Below, in pieces: positions 34,839-44,000 of a DNA stretch of 64,000 bases. The notes beneath the pieces were generated by a model that was not told the origin of the DNA, did no database searches, and saw nothing but the letters and a program-made list of their open reading frames with translations. The position numbers were made by a program, and so were the translations under genes. Source of the stretch: Bacteroidales bacterium (GTDB taxonomy: Bacteria; Bacteroidota; Bacteroidia; Bacteroidales; Muribaculaceae); contig JAAVGM010000014.1 in the NCBI GenBank assembly GCA_014800245.1, forward strand, positions 1 to 64,000, read 5' to 3'. Within the stretch, counting starts at the first letter, position 1. Each line of letters starts with the position of its first letter.

Positions 34839-37634
34839 TTATTTTACAATAAATTTCTTGCCATTCTGAATATAGATTCCGGGAACAGTTGCATCGTTCA
34901 CGCGGATACCCTGGAGATTATAGATCGGACCATCGATTGCCTCTTCAGCCACCTCTACATCCTCTACACTATTCTGGCTGTTGCCGCCAAGATATTTAAG
35001 ACGGAAATTGTCGAGAACAATCCAGTCGCCTTCGAAGTCTCTCTTATCCTTTGCCACTCCGATTTTTACTGAATGAAGAGTCGGCTCACCCTCAGCTGCC
35101 ACAACAGGCTCATCGGTCTTATCTGAAATATTGAAACTCAAAGTTGTTTTATAAAGACCGCTCTTGAAGAATCTTACAGCCTCATTGCAGCTATTGGGGA
35201 AGTTATAGACAACGTCACCATCATCTGTGGAAACGACTCTTGTTGTGCCTTCACCCGGAGCCTGGTTGTTTCCTTCGAGGATATTGGGAAGTTCTGTTTT
35301 TTCCAAATCAGCGAAGAGATATGCATGGCTTATTGCAGGATTTGTGAGCTGAGGATCAATCTCGCCGTTGCGATAATAACCCTGAACTGACAATTCATAC
35401 TGACCGGCAGGAAGACCCTCTACCACCTGAGAAACGCTCATATTCTCAGAGCCATAAGATTCGAGAGTCAATTCGTGATGGTTGTCGCCTCTACCCCATG
35501 TGTTAGTGTTCACCTGAATCCAAGGTTCGATATTCTCACGCTGGCTGAAGTTCGGGCTGGCGATATAATAGGTCATATCCACAGGATTCTCGGCAGAAGC
35601 CTCTGCAATAAGAGCGTCGCGCTCGGCGCGTGTCACAAGTTTCCACTGTGCATTGAGATCTTGGAGATCAATATTACGCGATTCAGTGCATACGTTGGTT
35701 TCATCATTGTTTCCGGCATCTGTGCGTCCGTAAGGATTCCACATTACATATACATCGGGATAACCACCCTGAACCATATGGAACACGTTCTCTTTCCCTT
35801 CTACGGGTACGAATGCCCATCCGTCGCTTTCATCTCCACGCTGGCCATCCATATATCCGCCGTAAGCCAAATAGTCATGGTCTTGGTTGAAAAGGCCGGT
35901 ACGGATAATAAATGATTCGCAACCATTCTCAGAATCAGCCACCTGCTCGTCGAGTGTGATCTCTACGCCGGGCATACCAAGGGCTGCATGTGCGCCCCAG
36001 TCACTACCACCGCAGAGGAACTGCTTGCGGCCAAGGTTATAGAGATAGTATCTACCTCCTACCTCAGGCTTTGCGCCTTCGAATACATCCTCATGAGTAT
36101 CGGCGGCTGCCACGCGGCGAGCATAACGCAAGGTCTGGAGAGCCTTGGCAAAATCCTCGCGGCTTGTTGCGGTGGCAAACTGATTAGAGGCCTCTTCATC
36201 CTCAACGCCAAGCATCATTGTCGCCATGAATGCCTCGATATCGCCCATTGAATCTTTTGCTGTATTGACAGCTTCTCTGAGGGTATTGATAGCCGCATTC
36301 AAAGCATCAGCATCTTTTGCCTCCTCAAAAGCTTCCTCGGCTTCTTCAAGAGCAGCATCAAGGAAGGGAAGCATCGGAGCTGTTTCTAAAATATCATTTG
36401 CTTCATTGATCAGAGACTCAAGGATAGACTGAAGCGGAGAAAGATCTGCCTTCTCCTCATATACATACCCTTCGCAAGGATAATCTATATAAAGAGCATA
36501 CTCGGCATGTCCGCCACCGGCGCCACGCTGTGCCGACATTCCAAGCACATTGTCTCCCTCGCGAAGAAGTTTCTTCTGTTCGTCGGTCAAGGTGTAGGTG
36601 GCATAATTATCATCGTTCCAACCATTCTCTCTCCAGATCTCTGTTCCGTTAAGATAGATTACAGGGAACTCGTCGTAACTGCTTGTGATATGGATTGTGC
36701 CATGGTCAAGAAGGGCTTCCAAACTTGACGCGCTGAGATAGAAATCACGACGGATCAAGATAGGATGATTGTCGCTGTCCCAACGGGTGATATTCCATCG
36801 GTCGTCGCCATTGCTGAAAGGACCCATTGCCGGTGTCCAATCTGTCAAGTCGGCATCCACATCAAAACATCCTTCGGCTACAGCATCTGCTATCTGTTCG
36901 TTTTCATCAAGGAGCTTGTAGGAACATGTCCAAGAAGAACCTTCACCACCTTTATCAAGGATATATAGATAGCCGTCGGAGCCATAAAGACCGCAGTCGG
37001 CATAAGCGCCGCCCCAGTTCTGATGAACATGAACTGCCATTAGGTTCTCTCCTACCTTGAGTGCGGATTTCCCCTCATCTGTTAGAAGAACAACCTTCCC
37101 TTCATCCCATCCGTCACTCTCTGTATGAACCTTTACTCCGTTGATATACCATTCTGATGGAGCGTCATCGCGGCCACACTGAAGATAGATCCCTCCTTCG
37201 GGAATTTCATCAAGAGTGAATGTGCGGCGAAGATAGATATCTCCCATGATTTCGCTGGCAATCCATTTATCTGTGGTAAACGGAGAGGACATATTAGTCC
37301 ATTCTATTTCTTCATCTTTGTAGTCGTAGAGATCGGAAGGATCGGCTTTACCCGAAGTCAAGGTATAACCCTCTTCATACCATTTCTTTCCGTTGGCATC
37401 ATCTGCAGGAGTGCCCCATACATGATTGTAAACGTCATCACGGTTTCGGTCTCCAAAGGCCACATGGGTGTTAATGATCCAGGCATCTGCATTCCAAATC
37501 TGATCTCCCGTATAATGTGAAGAAGGGAGAATCACTTTGTCACGATTGAAACTTTGTTCAATCCTGCCATTGTTGGCTAACCCGGAGAAGGCCATTGTCC
37601 CCACGGCTAAGCCAAAGAGTAGGTTTCTTTTCAT
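34839..37634 (-). CDS. Mosaic secreted protein 2: galactose-binding-like and trefoil-like modules plus tail
   Basis: This 931-aa secreted protein has, in order: a signal peptide; two beta-sandwich modules like those of mosaic protein 1 (about 25-225 and 230-410, with SEWYINGVKV and HVHQNWGGAYADCGLYG); a helical acidic region (about 415-540); a lectin-like module beginning YYLYNLGRKQFLCGGSDWG (about 555-690); a beta-rich module with LSVQGYYRNGEID (about 710-880); and a tail (IYNLQGIRVN...GIYIQNGKKFIVK). No catalytic motif was recognised. It is transcribed alone from operator site C and ended by its own terminator. I infer a surface or secreted glycan-binding protein. The residues 540-931 region is closely related to the end of mosaic protein 3. 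Confidence 0.65.
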   Translation of the reverse strand: MKRNLLFGLAVGTMAFSGLANNGRIEQSFNRDKVILPSSHYTGDQIWNADAWIINTHVAFGDRNRDDVYNHVWGTPADDANGKKWYEEGYTLTSGKADPSDLYDYKDEEIEWTNMSSPFTTDKWIASEIMGDIYLRRTFTLDEIPEGGIYLQCGRDDAPSEWYINGVKVHTESDGWDEGKVVLLTDEGKSALKVGENLMAVHVHQNWGGAYADCGLYGSDGYLYILDKGGEGSSWTCSYKLLDENEQIADAVAEGCFDVDADLTDWTPAMGPFSNGDDRWNITRWDSDNHPILIRRDFYLSASSLEALLDHGTIHITSSYDEFPVIYLNGTEIWRENGWNDDNYATYTLTDEQKKLLREGDNVLGMSAQRGAGGGHAEYALYIDYPCEGYVYEEKADLSPLQSILESLINEANDILETAPMLPFLDAALEEAEEAFEEAKDADALNAAINTLREAVNTAKDSMGDIEAFMATMMLGVEDEEASNQFATATSREDFAKALQTLRYARRVAAADTHEDVFEGAKPEVGGRYYLYNLGRKQFLCGGSDWGAHAALGMPGVEITLDEQVADSENGCESFIIRTGLFNQDHDYLAYGGYMDGQRGDESDGWAFVPVEGKENVFHMVQGGYPDVYVMWNPYGRTDAGNNDETNVCTESRNIDLQDLNAQWKLVTRAERDALIAEASAENPVDMTYYIASPNFSQRENIEPWIQVNTNTWGRGDNHHELTLESYGSENMSVSQVVEGLPAGQYELSVQGYYRNGEIDPQLTNPAISHAYLFADLEKTELPNILEGNNQAPGEGTTRVVSTDDGDVVYNFPNSCNEAVRFFKSGLYKTTLSFNISDKTDEPVVAAEGEPTLHSVKIGVAKDKRDFEGDWIVLDNFRLKYLGGNSQNSVEDVEVAEEAIDGPIYNLQGIRVNDATVPGIYIQNGKKFIVK

Positions 37635-37739
37635 AAAAAGTTGGTTAAAATAGTAAGTTGGTTTTATAATAAGTAAAGTTGTTCAATAAGTATGGTATAG
37701 ATGTGTATATACTTTTCTTATTAGAGCTTTTCACTGACG

Positions 37740-37804
37740 CAAAATTAGTCTTTTTCTGCCCCCAAATAGGAGAATTTCTATTCATAAAACAGAATTTTCT
37801 ATTC
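37740..37804 (-). promoter_or_regulatory. Promoter of mosaic protein 2 with paired operator repeats (site C)
   Basis: The minus-strand -7 box TAATTTTG (37747-37740) is followed upstream by AGAATTTCTATTCA (37771-37784) and AGAATTTTCTATTC (37791-37804), with CTATTC copies 21 bp apart. Spacing to the box is the same as at sites A, B and D. Confidence 0.75.
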
Positions 37805-37830
37805 TTTTCGCCTAAAAATCAAATAAAAAA

Positions 37831-37854
37831 AGCGGCTCCCTTTCGGAAGCCGCT
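37831..37854 (-). terminator. Rho-independent terminator after mosaic protein 3
   Basis: A 10-bp stem (AGCGGCTTCC with one mismatch, loop 4 nt) is followed on the minus strand by a T-run. It lies 23 bp after the stop of the 926-aa gene and just upstream of operator site C. Confidence 0.8.
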
Positions 37855-37877
37855 TAATATTTAAGCTCTATTCAAGA

Positions 37878-40658
37878 TTATTTCACGATGAACTTCTTGC
37901 CATTCTGAATGTAGATGCCGGGAACTGTTGCGTCCTTCACCTGAACACCCTGGAGGTTGAAGATGCGGCCATCAAACTGGTTTGCCGCGGGAGTTGTTAC
38001 GATCTCCTCAACGCCGTTCTGATTCTCAAGAGCATCCTTCACTGCATCCACTGTTGTGTCTGCACCGTAGTAAACTACGCGGAAGTTGTCAGCAACTACC
38101 CAGTCGCCTTCTTCGCCCTTCTCATCTTTATAGATACCGAGAGGCAGATCGTTGCCATCCTCATGATTGATCACGGTGTAAACTGTGTAGAGACCGCTCT
38201 TGAAGAAGTGAGTAGCCTGTACGATACCATCAGGGATGTTATATACAGTCTGCTCCTCATTATCGGCTACTGCATTGTTACCCTCACCCGGAGCATTGTT
38301 AGCCTCAGCAAGGATGTTGGGGAGTGCTACGTCGTCAGCGCTGTCATTGCCTGCATAGAAGAATGCATTCTGGAGAGGCTCAAGGTTAGCCTGATCGCCA
38401 TGATTACCGTTACGGTAGAAACCCTGAACATATGCTACATATACACCGCCGGGGAGACCCTCTACGTTCTGGTTGAGTGCACAGTTATCTGTGTTATAAG
38501 ACTCTATTGCAAAGTCATAGTGGTTGTTGCCACGCTCCCAGATTGAACAAGTTTCACCTGTTTCCCAGTTGGATACATCTGCACGTTGGTTGAAGCCGGG
38601 GTTCTGGATATAGTAAGAGAGATCCACGGGGTTCTCAAGAGATGCTTTCTCGATGAGTGCGTCGCGCTCCTCGCGAGTCACAAGCATCCACTGTGCGTTA
38701 AGATCTTCAGGATCCACGTCGTGAGACTCAGTGCATACATTCTGCTCATCATTGTTGCCTGCATCTGTTGATCCGTAAGGATTCCACATCACATAGACAT
38801 CTGAATAGTCGCCCTGAACCATGTTGAACACATTCTCTTTGCCATCAACGGGAACGAATGCCCAGCCACCCTGGCTGTTATTCCAATCGCCGTCCATGTA
38901 ACCACGGTAAGAGAGATAGTCGTGTATCGGCTGGTCATCGCTGGGATTGTTAAGACCTGTACGGATCACGAAGCTGTCAAACCCTTCGTTCATACCCTTT
39001 GACGGACCCACGAGCTCATCAAGAGTGATCTCTGTGCCGGGCATACCGAGAGCTGCGTGTGCACCCCAGTCGCTACCACCTGTAAGGAACTGCTTGCGAC
39101 CTACATTATAGAGGTAGTAAGACTTACCCTCCTCAGGCTTAGCGCCCTTGAATTCGTGGTTTTCTGTTACAGCGGCCTGCACGCGGCGAGCGTAACGGAG
39201 AGTACGGATAGCATCGCCATATTCGCCGGCTGTCTTGGCTACATTAAACTGCTCAGTGGCTTTTTCATCCTTGATGAAATCCTGAGTTGCCCAGAATGCC
39301 TTAATATCATTCTCAGCACGTTTAATCTCCTTGACATCCTTTTCGAACGACTCGATAGCCGCCAACAAAGATGCTGATGTGGCATCCTCATTTGCAAGCG
39401 CATCCTTAGCTTCTTCAATTGAAACTACGAATGTAGGAGTCTGGGGAAGTTTGGCTGCCTCATCGATAAGAGCCTGAAGCTGTGCCTGAAGACCTGTCAA
39501 ATCCTCATCAACGAGCTTCTCGCCACGATACTCAAGCATATATTTCTTAAATACAAGCCAGTCGCGATGATCTGCAGCTGTCTTCTTCACACCGATAGTA
39601 AGATTGCCGTCTGCCACCGGAGCTACTGCCCAATCATTGATATAATGACCTGCAAACATCGCACGGGAAGCATCATCCAAACTATTGGGAACCCATTTCC
39701 CTGCTATCTCATATGAGAACCCTTCTGACTGCTCGGGGGCTGCATCTGCATAGATTGACATGAAATTCTTGGAGTCGGCACCTGCATAATACTGGCAACG
39801 GTCGAGAACCTCTGTGCCTTCAAGCATACGCTGTGCAAGTTCCTCTGATTCAATCTCTGTGTCGCGATAGTAACCCTGTACTGAGAATGCGTACGTTCCT
39901 TTAGGAAGATCTGTAAGGGTGATCGACTCGCTCATAAGAGCCTGATGCCAATATTCTGCTACCGGATAACCTCTGAGACCGCCACCGCTGCGTACTATTC
40001 CACTGCCGTTGTTTTCATCGGAATAATTGTAGAGGCGGTCGCGCATGTTGCTTGTACTACGGTCGTTCCATGGAATCAACCATGTAGCGTCAACCGATCC
40101 ATTAGCTTTTGCATCTGCCTGCATCTTCTTAAGACGCTCTTCGCGGCTTACGAGCTGCCATGTCTTACCTTCAGGATTATCGGAAAGACCGCCGAACATT
40201 GCTTCAGCATTATAACCGATGAAAGTGTCATTCTCGATATGGCTGCGCATATTGGGAGTCTCATCCTCATTATATCTCGGACGAGCCTTGATCATGATGG
40301 TGTAGCCGTCGCCGCTGGGAGTGAAGATCCAGTCGGAAAGCTCGCGATTACCCTGATCGAGGAAGAAACGATCTTCGTCAGAACCATTTAGCTCTCCATT
40401 GTTGGTGAAGTTACAGAAAATCTGATAGCCTTCGAAGCCTTCAATCTTTTTAAGCTCGACCTCCATACCGATTTTACCAAGTGCGGCATGAGTGTTCCAC
40501 TCATCCAACTCGCACATGTTGGGTTCGAGCCACTGATCACTCTCTACTTGATAGAGGTAATACTTACCCTCTGCAGGTGCGCTTCCCTCAAAGGGTGAAG
40601 CCGCAAACAACGGAAGACCCGCTGCGAGGGCTAACGCAAATAGAAAAGGTTTTTTCAT
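37878..40658 (-). CDS. Mosaic secreted protein 3: duplicated trefoil-like and beta-rich modules plus tail
   Basis: This 926-aa secreted protein has a signal peptide (ending PLFAAS). A first lectin-like module follows (about 30-165: GKYYLYQVESDQWLEP), then a first beta-rich module (about 205-385: FSVQGYYRDTEIES) and a helical region (about 395-480). A second lectin-like module (about 505-670: SYYLYNVGRKQFLTGGSDWG), a second beta-rich module (about 690-870: YVQGFYRNGNHG) and the tail IFNLQGVQVKD...GIYIQNGKKFIVK close the protein. The two halves are internal duplicates, and the second half matches mosaic protein 2. No catalytic motif is visible. A carbohydrate-binding role is inferred from the modules and PUL context. 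Its promoter carries operator site B. Confidence 0.65.
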   Translation of the reverse strand: MKKPFLFALALAAGLPLFAASPFEGSAPAEGKYYLYQVESDQWLEPNMCELDEWNTHAALGKIGMEVELKKIEGFEGYQIFCNFTNNGELNGSDEDRFFLDQGNRELSDWIFTPSGDGYTIMIKARPRYNEDETPNMRSHIENDTFIGYNAEAMFGGLSDNPEGKTWQLVSREERLKKMQADAKANGSVDATWLIPWNDRSTSNMRDRLYNYSDENNGSGIVRSGGGLRGYPVAEYWHQALMSESITLTDLPKGTYAFSVQGYYRDTEIESEELAQRMLEGTEVLDRCQYYAGADSKNFMSIYADAAPEQSEGFSYEIAGKWVPNSLDDASRAMFAGHYINDWAVAPVADGNLTIGVKKTAADHRDWLVFKKYMLEYRGEKLVDEDLTGLQAQLQALIDEAAKLPQTPTFVVSIEEAKDALANEDATSASLLAAIESFEKDVKEIKRAENDIKAFWATQDFIKDEKATEQFNVAKTAGEYGDAIRTLRYARRVQAAVTENHEFKGAKPEEGKSYYLYNVGRKQFLTGGSDWGAHAALGMPGTEITLDELVGPSKGMNEGFDSFVIRTGLNNPSDDQPIHDYLSYRGYMDGDWNNSQGGWAFVPVDGKENVFNMVQGDYSDVYVMWNPYGSTDAGNNDEQNVCTESHDVDPEDLNAQWMLVTREERDALIEKASLENPVDLSYYIQNPGFNQRADVSNWETGETCSIWERGNNHYDFAIESYNTDNCALNQNVEGLPGGVYVAYVQGFYRNGNHGDQANLEPLQNAFFYAGNDSADDVALPNILAEANNAPGEGNNAVADNEEQTVYNIPDGIVQATHFFKSGLYTVYTVINHEDGNDLPLGIYKDEKGEEGDWVVADNFRVVYYGADTTVDAVKDALENQNGVEEIVTTPAANQFDGRIFNLQGVQVKDATVPGIYIQNGKKFIVK

Positions 40659-41027
40659 AAATTTAGATTAGTAAAAAATTATTGTTTTTTGGTTTTTATT
40701 TTTGGTTAGGTTGCCGAGCGGATTCGCACTCTGGCAGTGTGTCGTGTGCCGTGAGTCAGGTTTGCTAATTTGAGTTTTTCATCCACCGATTTCATGGCAT
40801 CGTTTACGGAGGCAAAATTATTGCTTTTATATTTAGCGGAAAGAAAATTTCTGTTCATTAAACAATAATTTCTATTCAAACACCCCTAAATTTCAGCATT
40901 TAACACTTTGAGCAGACAATTCTGCACAAAATAAACTGATGAATGAACAAATATTTTTATCCTTATATATTTCCTTTAATTAACTTTGCGATATAAATCC
41001 TAATTACACAACACTAACAACAACGAC
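40659..41027. promoter_or_regulatory. Divergent regulatory region between mosaic protein 3 and the glutaminase-GH2 gene (sites B and E)
   Basis: For the minus strand, TAATTTTG (40820-40813) is followed upstream by AAAATTTCTGTTCA (40844-40857) and ATAATTTCTATTCA (40865-40878), 21 bp apart and 24 bp from the box (site B). For the plus strand, the -7 box TAACTTTG (40981-40988) has one good inverted copy, TGAACAAATATTTT (40944-40957). It matches the complement of the site B repeat at 12 of 14 positions and lies at the same distance (site E); a second copy is weak. The mosaic protein 3 leader is long (about 150 nt). No ORF is supported here. Confidence 0.7.
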
Positions 41028-44000
41028 ATGAAAAATTTCAGACATTGTCTGACGGCATTTTCACTCCTTATTGCAGGTGCAGGAGGATTGACAATGTCGG
41101 CACAGACTGCCGAGGATTTCATTCCTTACAAACAAACTAACCTGAGACTTCCGTCGGTGCCTTTGTTGGTCAACGATCCTTACTTCTCCATCTGGAGCAA
41201 TTACGATGCGTTGAACGCAGGCCCGACAAGAATGTGGTGCGAACATGAAAAAGCCATCGAAGGCATCCTCCGCGTGGACGGCACTTCCTATCGTTTCATG
41301 GGGATCGGTCAGCAGAACCTCCTGAAGCCTATTGCCGGTATGACTCTCGACGGCGATATGTGGAAGGGAAAGGTGAACTACGACCCTCAGAACGGTACAA
41401 ACTGGGCGCAGCAGAATTTCAACGACGGCGCTTGGAAAGAAGAGACCGCAGCCTGGGGAACTCCCGGTGAATACCCCAACGTCACCAACCCATGGACCGG
41501 AGAAAACAAGGATATCTATGTGCGCCGCACTGTCAAGCTGAATCCCGCCGACCTCGACAAGGATCTTTGGATTCAGTTCTCTCACGATGACATTTTCGAG
41601 CTTTACATCAACGGAACACAGGTGATCGGAACCGGCGAAACCTGGAAACAGGGCGAGCAGCATCAGCTCACTGCCGAGCAGAAGAAGCTCCTCAAGAGCG
41701 GTGACAATGTGATTGCAGCGCATTGCCACAACACTGCCGGTGGAGCTTACATCGATTTCGGTCTCTATGAGAATATAATGGAGGAGGGTCCCGCCGTGCT
41801 CAACGCCAAGCAGAACAATGTTGATGTTTTGGCTACAAGCTCTTATTACAATTTCACTTGCGGCCCGGTGAACATCGACCTCGTGTTCACTGCCCCCATG
41901 CTTATCGATGATCCGGATCTCATCTCCACTCCGATCAACTTCATCTCTTATCAGGTGAAGAGCAACGACGGCAAGAAGCATGACGTGCAGTTCTATCTCG
42001 GCACAACTCCCCAGCTCACTGTCAACGAGATGAACCAGCCCACCGTGAGCACCACCGAGGATCACAACGGTGTGAAATATGCCAAGGCCGGTTCTAAGGA
42101 TCAGAATTATCTCGGACGCTCGGGCGATATGATCTCTATCGACTGGGGTTATCTCTATATCCCGGCTGTGAATGGTGAGGTTAGCGTATGTCCCTCTGAG
42201 AAGGCTGAGTCTTACTTCGTTAATACAGGCAAACTTCCCGAAAATTCTTCTACTCCCCTTGAAAGCACAGGTCGCGCAAATATGCCGACTCTCTGCTTCG
42301 TGAACGATCTCGGCAATATCTCCGACTATCGCAACTTCATGATGATCGGTTATGATGAGGTGTGGGATATGCAGTATATGAAGCAGAACTACAAGGCTTA
42401 TTATGCCCGCAACGGCAAGACTATCTTCCAGGCCTTCGACGAATTCAAAAAGGATTATGAATCTCTTATGAAGCGTTGCAAGGATCTCGACAAGATGATC
42501 TATGATGATGGTCTCGCTGCAGGAAACGAGAAATATGCCGAGCAGCTCTCCGGCGTTTACCGCCACGCAATGGCTGCTCATAAGCTTTTCCAGGACAAGA
42601 CAGGGAAGATGCTCTATTTCTCTAAGGAGAATAAGTCGAACGGCTGTGTCAACACTGTCGATCTTACTTATCCCGAGTCTCCGCTCTACCTCATGTATAA
42701 TCCGGAGCTCCAGAAGGGTATGATCCTCTCTATCCTCGACTATGCCCTCTCTGAAGAAAGAAAGAACGCGGGATGTGCGGCCCACGACCTCGGTCAGTAT
42801 CCTTTGGCCAACGGTCAGGTGTATGGCGACACTATGCCTCTTGAGGAGAGCGCCAACATCCTTCTTCTCTGCGACGCTATCGTGAGAATCACCGGCGACG
42901 GCGAATGGCTCAAGCCTTACCGCAACGTGCTCACTACATGGGCTAACTATTGCCGCAACAATGGCCAGAACCCCGGAAATCAGCTCTGCACCGACGACTT
43001 CAAGGGTCCGAGCGAACAGAACACCAACCTTTCCATCAAGGCTATCCTCGCTGTTGAGGCTTACGCAAACCTCATCCCCTATATCGGCGGAAACAGCCGC
43101 GATATCGAGAAATTCCATCAGTATGCCAAGGATATGGCCCTCATCTGGGAATCTGACGCCCGCGATGGCGACCACTATCGCATGGAGTTCCACAAGCCCG
43201 GAAGCTGGAGCCAGAAATACAACCTCGCTTGGGATAAGATGTGGGGTCTCAACGTCTTCCCCAAGGAAGTGCTCGACCGCGAAATAAATTTCTACCTCGG
43301 CAAGCAGTCGCATTATGGTCTCCCCCTCGACTCTCGCGACCAGATGACCAAGAGCGACTGGATCATGTGGACCGCTGCAATGGCTCCCGATACTGATACA
43401 TTCCTCGAATTCTCCGACAAGCATTATGATTATATCAATGAGACCCCGAGCCGCATCCCTTTGAGCGACTTCTATTGGGCCGACAATGGCGTGAGCTGCA
43501 ACTTCTCAGCACGTTCGGTGATCGCAGGTCTCTGGATGAAGGTGCTTATGGACAAATACGCTCCCAAGGCTCCCGCTCCCGGCACCACTGCCTGGGCTCC
43601 GCAGGGAAACCACATCAAGACCCGCTGGGCCGCTGAAGTGGATCCCAACTGCCCTCTTCCCGAATATCCACGCCCCATCATGGAGCGTGCCGATTGGAAG
43701 AACCTTAACGGTCTGTGGGATTACACTATCACCGACGCAGGTTCCTTGTCGCCTGAATTTAATGGTGAAAAGATTCTCGTTCCTTTCGCTATCGAGTCTT
43801 CTCTCTCAGGAGTGATGAAACCTCTTGAGCCGGGCAAAGCCCTCTGGTACAAGAAGGAAATCGAAGTTCCTGCTGATTGGAATGGAAAGAAAGTGATCCT
43901 AAACTTCGGTGCTGTTGACTATGATGCCACAGTATATGCCAACACTATCTCCGGCCGTGCTCAGCTCGCTCATCATCTCGGCGGCAACACTTCTTTCTCT

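Noticed and set aside
41061-43424. Very long minus-strand ORF (787 aa) opposite the glutaminase-GH2 gene
   Set aside because: It mirrors the codon structure of the plus-strand gene, has no signal or domain, and the plus-strand product has clear family motifs throughout.
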